Source: JAAYAY01 sp964429355
Lineage (GTDB): Bacteria; Planctomycetota; Planctomycetia; Pirellulales; Thermoguttaceae
DNA length: 14,587 bases
Assembly (NCBI GenBank): GCA_964429355.1
Contig: CAYSCH010000246.1
Span: 1 to 14,587 of the forward strand
Direction: 5' to 3'
The notes beneath the pieces were generated by a model. That model was given only the letters and a program-made list of their open reading frames with translations, made no database searches and had not been told where the DNA came from. Below, one piece after another: positions 12,929-14,587 of the stretch (the first letter of the stretch is position 1; each line of letters opens with the position of its first letter). The position numbers were made by a program, and so were the translations under genes.

Positions 12929-13777
12929 ATGTTCCAACTTGCCTACAGCTCCAACGCCTACGTGAACTTCTCCGTCGAGGAGACGATCAGGCGCATTGCC
13001 GCCCTGGGATTCGACGGGCTCGAATTGCTCTCCGACGTGCCCCACGCCTGGCCGGCTGGGCTGCTGGAGGAACGTAAACAGGCCATTCGTGATTGTCTGG
13101 CAGACAACGGGCTGCAAATCTCCAACATCAACGGCTTCATGATGAACGCCGTCGCCGATCCGCGGCAACCCTACTGGCACCCATCGTGGATCGAACCGGA
13201 TGCCGACTATCGGGCAATTCGCCGGGAACATACGAAACGGGCCCTCCGGCTGGCCAGGGAACTGGGGGTCCAGACGGAGCCGGGCGGACCACTCAATCCC
13301 GCCCAGACCTGGCACCAGGCTGCCAAGGTCTTCTACGAAGAATTCATGCCGTGCGTGGAGGTTGCTGAGACGGAAGGGGTCCAACTCCTGATCGAGCCTG
13401 AGCCCGGCCTTTTGATCGAGACGTTCGAACAGTATCTTGAGTTTGTCGACCGTGTGGATTCGTCGGCCGTTGGGCTCAATTTCGATATCGGACATGCCTT
13501 CTGTGTCAGTCAGGAACCGGAGGATTGGATCCCGCGGATGGCCGAGCACACGCGGCACTATCATATTGAAGACATTGCCGGAACTCGCGTCCATGCGCAC
13601 AAAGTCCCCGGGGAAGGTGCTATCGATTTTGACGCGGTCTTGCGAGCGATCCTGGAGACCGGGTACGACGGCTACGTCACCGTGGAACTGTATCCCCACA
13701 TCGATAATCCCGACGACGCGGGGCGCCGTGCAAAGGACTACCTGGAGCGGGCCCTAAAAAGGATCGAGGCATCTTGA
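12929..13777 (+). CDS. Sugar-phosphate isomerase/epimerase-like TIM-barrel protein
   Basis: The start is ATG at 12929 (282 aa, MFQLAYSSNAYVNF); the frame extends back to 12743, but those 62 residues do not resemble the family. The protein fits the xylose isomerase-like TIM-barrel superfamily (PF01261). Likely metal ligands are E156 in LLIEPEPG, D186 and H189 in NFDIGHAF, H212 in HYHIEDIAG and E253 in TVELYPH, spaced as in tagatose/psicose epimerases and Nfo-like enzymes. GYDGYVTVELYP near the end is a family hallmark. The substrate is not predictable. The UbiA-like gene starts within its stop codon (TTGA overlap), implying translational coupling and a shared pathway. The gap before it (12726-12928) shows no clear promoter. 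Confidence 0.88.
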   Translation: MFQLAYSSNAYVNFSVEETIRRIAALGFDGLELLSDVPHAWPAGLLEERKQAIRDCLADNGLQISNINGFMMNAVADPRQPYWHPSWIEPDADYRAIRREHTKRALRLARELGVQTEPGGPLNPAQTWHQAAKVFYEEFMPCVEVAETEGVQLLIEPEPGLLIETFEQYLEFVDRVDSSAVGLNFDIGHAFCVSQEPEDWIPRMAEHTRHYHIEDIAGTRVHAHKVPGEGAIDFDAVLRAILETGYDGYVTVELYPHIDNPDDAGRRAKDYLERALKRIEAS

Positions 13778-14587
13778 ACCCATCGGACGAAAATCCCAGC
13801 GGCGGAACCGTGCTGGCATGGCTCCAGTTGGTGCGTCTGCCGAATCTGTTCACGGCCGCCGCCGACGTGGCGGCTGGTTTCTTGTTCACCCATGCCGTCC
13901 TGGCAGACGGCGACTCGCTGCCAATGGCGTTGCTCGTGGCTGCATCGGTGCTCCTCTATGCGGCGGGCGTGGTGCTCAACGACGTTTTTGACTATCGGCT
14001 GGATTCCTGCGAACGGCCGGAGAGACCACTCCCCTCGGGGCGGATTCCGTTGGCAGCGGCCAGGTGCGCCGGCTGGGGATCGCTCGTCGGGGGATTGGGT
14101 CTGGCCGGAGCAACCGCGATTCTGGAAGAAGACCTCCGGCCGGGACTCGTGGCCCTGGGCCTGGCCGCCGTGGTTGTTGCCTACGACAGTTTCCTCAAAA
14201 AGACTGCGATCGGTCCTCCGGCCATGGGTGCCTGCCGCGGATTGAACCTGTTGCTCGGCATGAGCCTGTCGACTGGGCCGTGGCAAACGCCGCACTACCT
14301 GATCGTCGCCGCGATCACCGTCTACGTGACGGGCATTACCTGGTTCGCTCGAACCGAATCGCAGCAGAGTCGCCGCGGCCAGCTACTGGCGGCGACCGTG
14401 GCGATTCTCGCGGGAGTGCTGCTGCTGGAACCTCTACCTCGATGGTCAGCCGACACGGTAGCACTCCTCGTGCGGGAACCAGAACGTTGGACCCTCCTGT
14501 TGACGGCCCTCGCAGCGTTCATCGGTTTTCGCCTGATCCGGGCAATCACGAACCCGTCGCCCGCCTTGGTGCAGGCCGCAGTGCGAC
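13774..14587 (+). CDS. UbiA-family prenyltransferase, EboC-like, 3' end missing
   Basis: The start is TTG at 13774, overlapping the previous stop by four bases, with AGGATCGAGG just upstream; the frame then stays open to the window end (271 residues visible). The first prenyl-diphosphate-binding motif is clear: N69-D-V-F-D-Y-R-L-D77, followed by ERPERPLPSGRIPL. The second region reads YDSFLKKTAIGPPAMGACRG (137-156) and NLLLGMS, which resembles UbiA-like proteins called EboC more than quinone prenyltransferases. Multiple hydrophobic helices indicate an integral membrane protein. UbiA enzymes transfer isoprenoid chains to aromatic or other acceptors; EboC acts in the ebo clusters known from cyanobacteria and other phyla, reported to matter for export of metabolites such as scytonemin precursors. 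Here acceptor and product are unknown. Confidence 0.88.
   Translation, partial: MNPSDENPSGGTVLAWLQLVRLPNLFTAAADVAAGFLFTHAVLADGDSLPMALLVAASVLLYAAGVVLNDVFDYRLDSCERPERPLPSGRIPLAAARCAGWGSLVGGLGLAGATAILEEDLRPGLVALGLAAVVVAYDSFLKKTAIGPPAMGACRGLNLLLGMSLSTGPWQTPHYLIVAAITVYVTGITWFARTESQQSRRGQLLAATVAILAGVLLLEPLPRWSADTVALLVREPERWTLLLTALAAFIGFRLIRAITNPSPALVQAAVR

Noticed and set aside
12863..13699. A 278-codon minus-strand open frame opposite the TIM-barrel gene
   Set aside because: It has no domain pattern, and the sense gene carries all expected metal-ligand motifs.

Overview
The window looks like chromosome from a GC-rich planctomycete (Pirellulales-like). This is inferred from the style of several proteins: a STAS protein with a WELEVDRGPDWLFVKV core, BON and TolB-like proteins, a serine hydrolase ending in a VWLVQHAGFPGDG-type tail, an unusual RuvB, and sparse, uneven Shine-Dalgarno use with TTG and GTG starts. 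No rRNA, tRNA, CRISPR array, insertion sequence or phage gene was seen.

Layout. (1) Positions 1-207 hold the 3' end of a BON-domain gene (+), facing an orphan STAS-domain gene (-, about 293-673) across a strong 11-bp hairpin. (2) About 400 bp without a recognisable gene follows. (3) A long minus-strand block runs, in transcription order, ispF, cysS, ruvC, ruvA, two paralogous membrane-anchored zinc-ribbon proteins, ruvB. A good sigma70-type promoter (TTGTCC-17-TATAAT) precedes ispF. A weaker one precedes the zinc-ribbon pair, and an extended -10 precedes ruvB. The block joins isoprenoid synthesis (IspF), cysteinyl-tRNA charging (CysS) and the full Holliday-junction set RuvABC, with ruvA and ruvB separated by the zinc-ribbon pair. 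(4) At 8138-8534 lies a broken Tat-signal gene. A perfect 25-bp unit repeated three times throws its reading frame, and most of its interior is missing. Upstream of it on the same strand is an exported serine hydrolase (8606-9808). (5) Divergent from that hydrolase is a plus-strand three-gene ABC-2 exporter (ATPase plus two DUF990-type permeases), apparently with a leaderless start. (6) A sugar-phosphate isomerase/epimerase-like TIM barrel follows, overlapping by four bases a UbiA/EboC-like prenyltransferase that runs off the window.

The observations most worth checking are the cysS product, which lacks a recognisable KMSKS loop although all its other class I and zinc motifs are intact; the 25-bp triplication, where one copy would restore the reading frame; the zinc-ribbon paralog pair inside the ruv block; and the EboC-like pair at the right edge.
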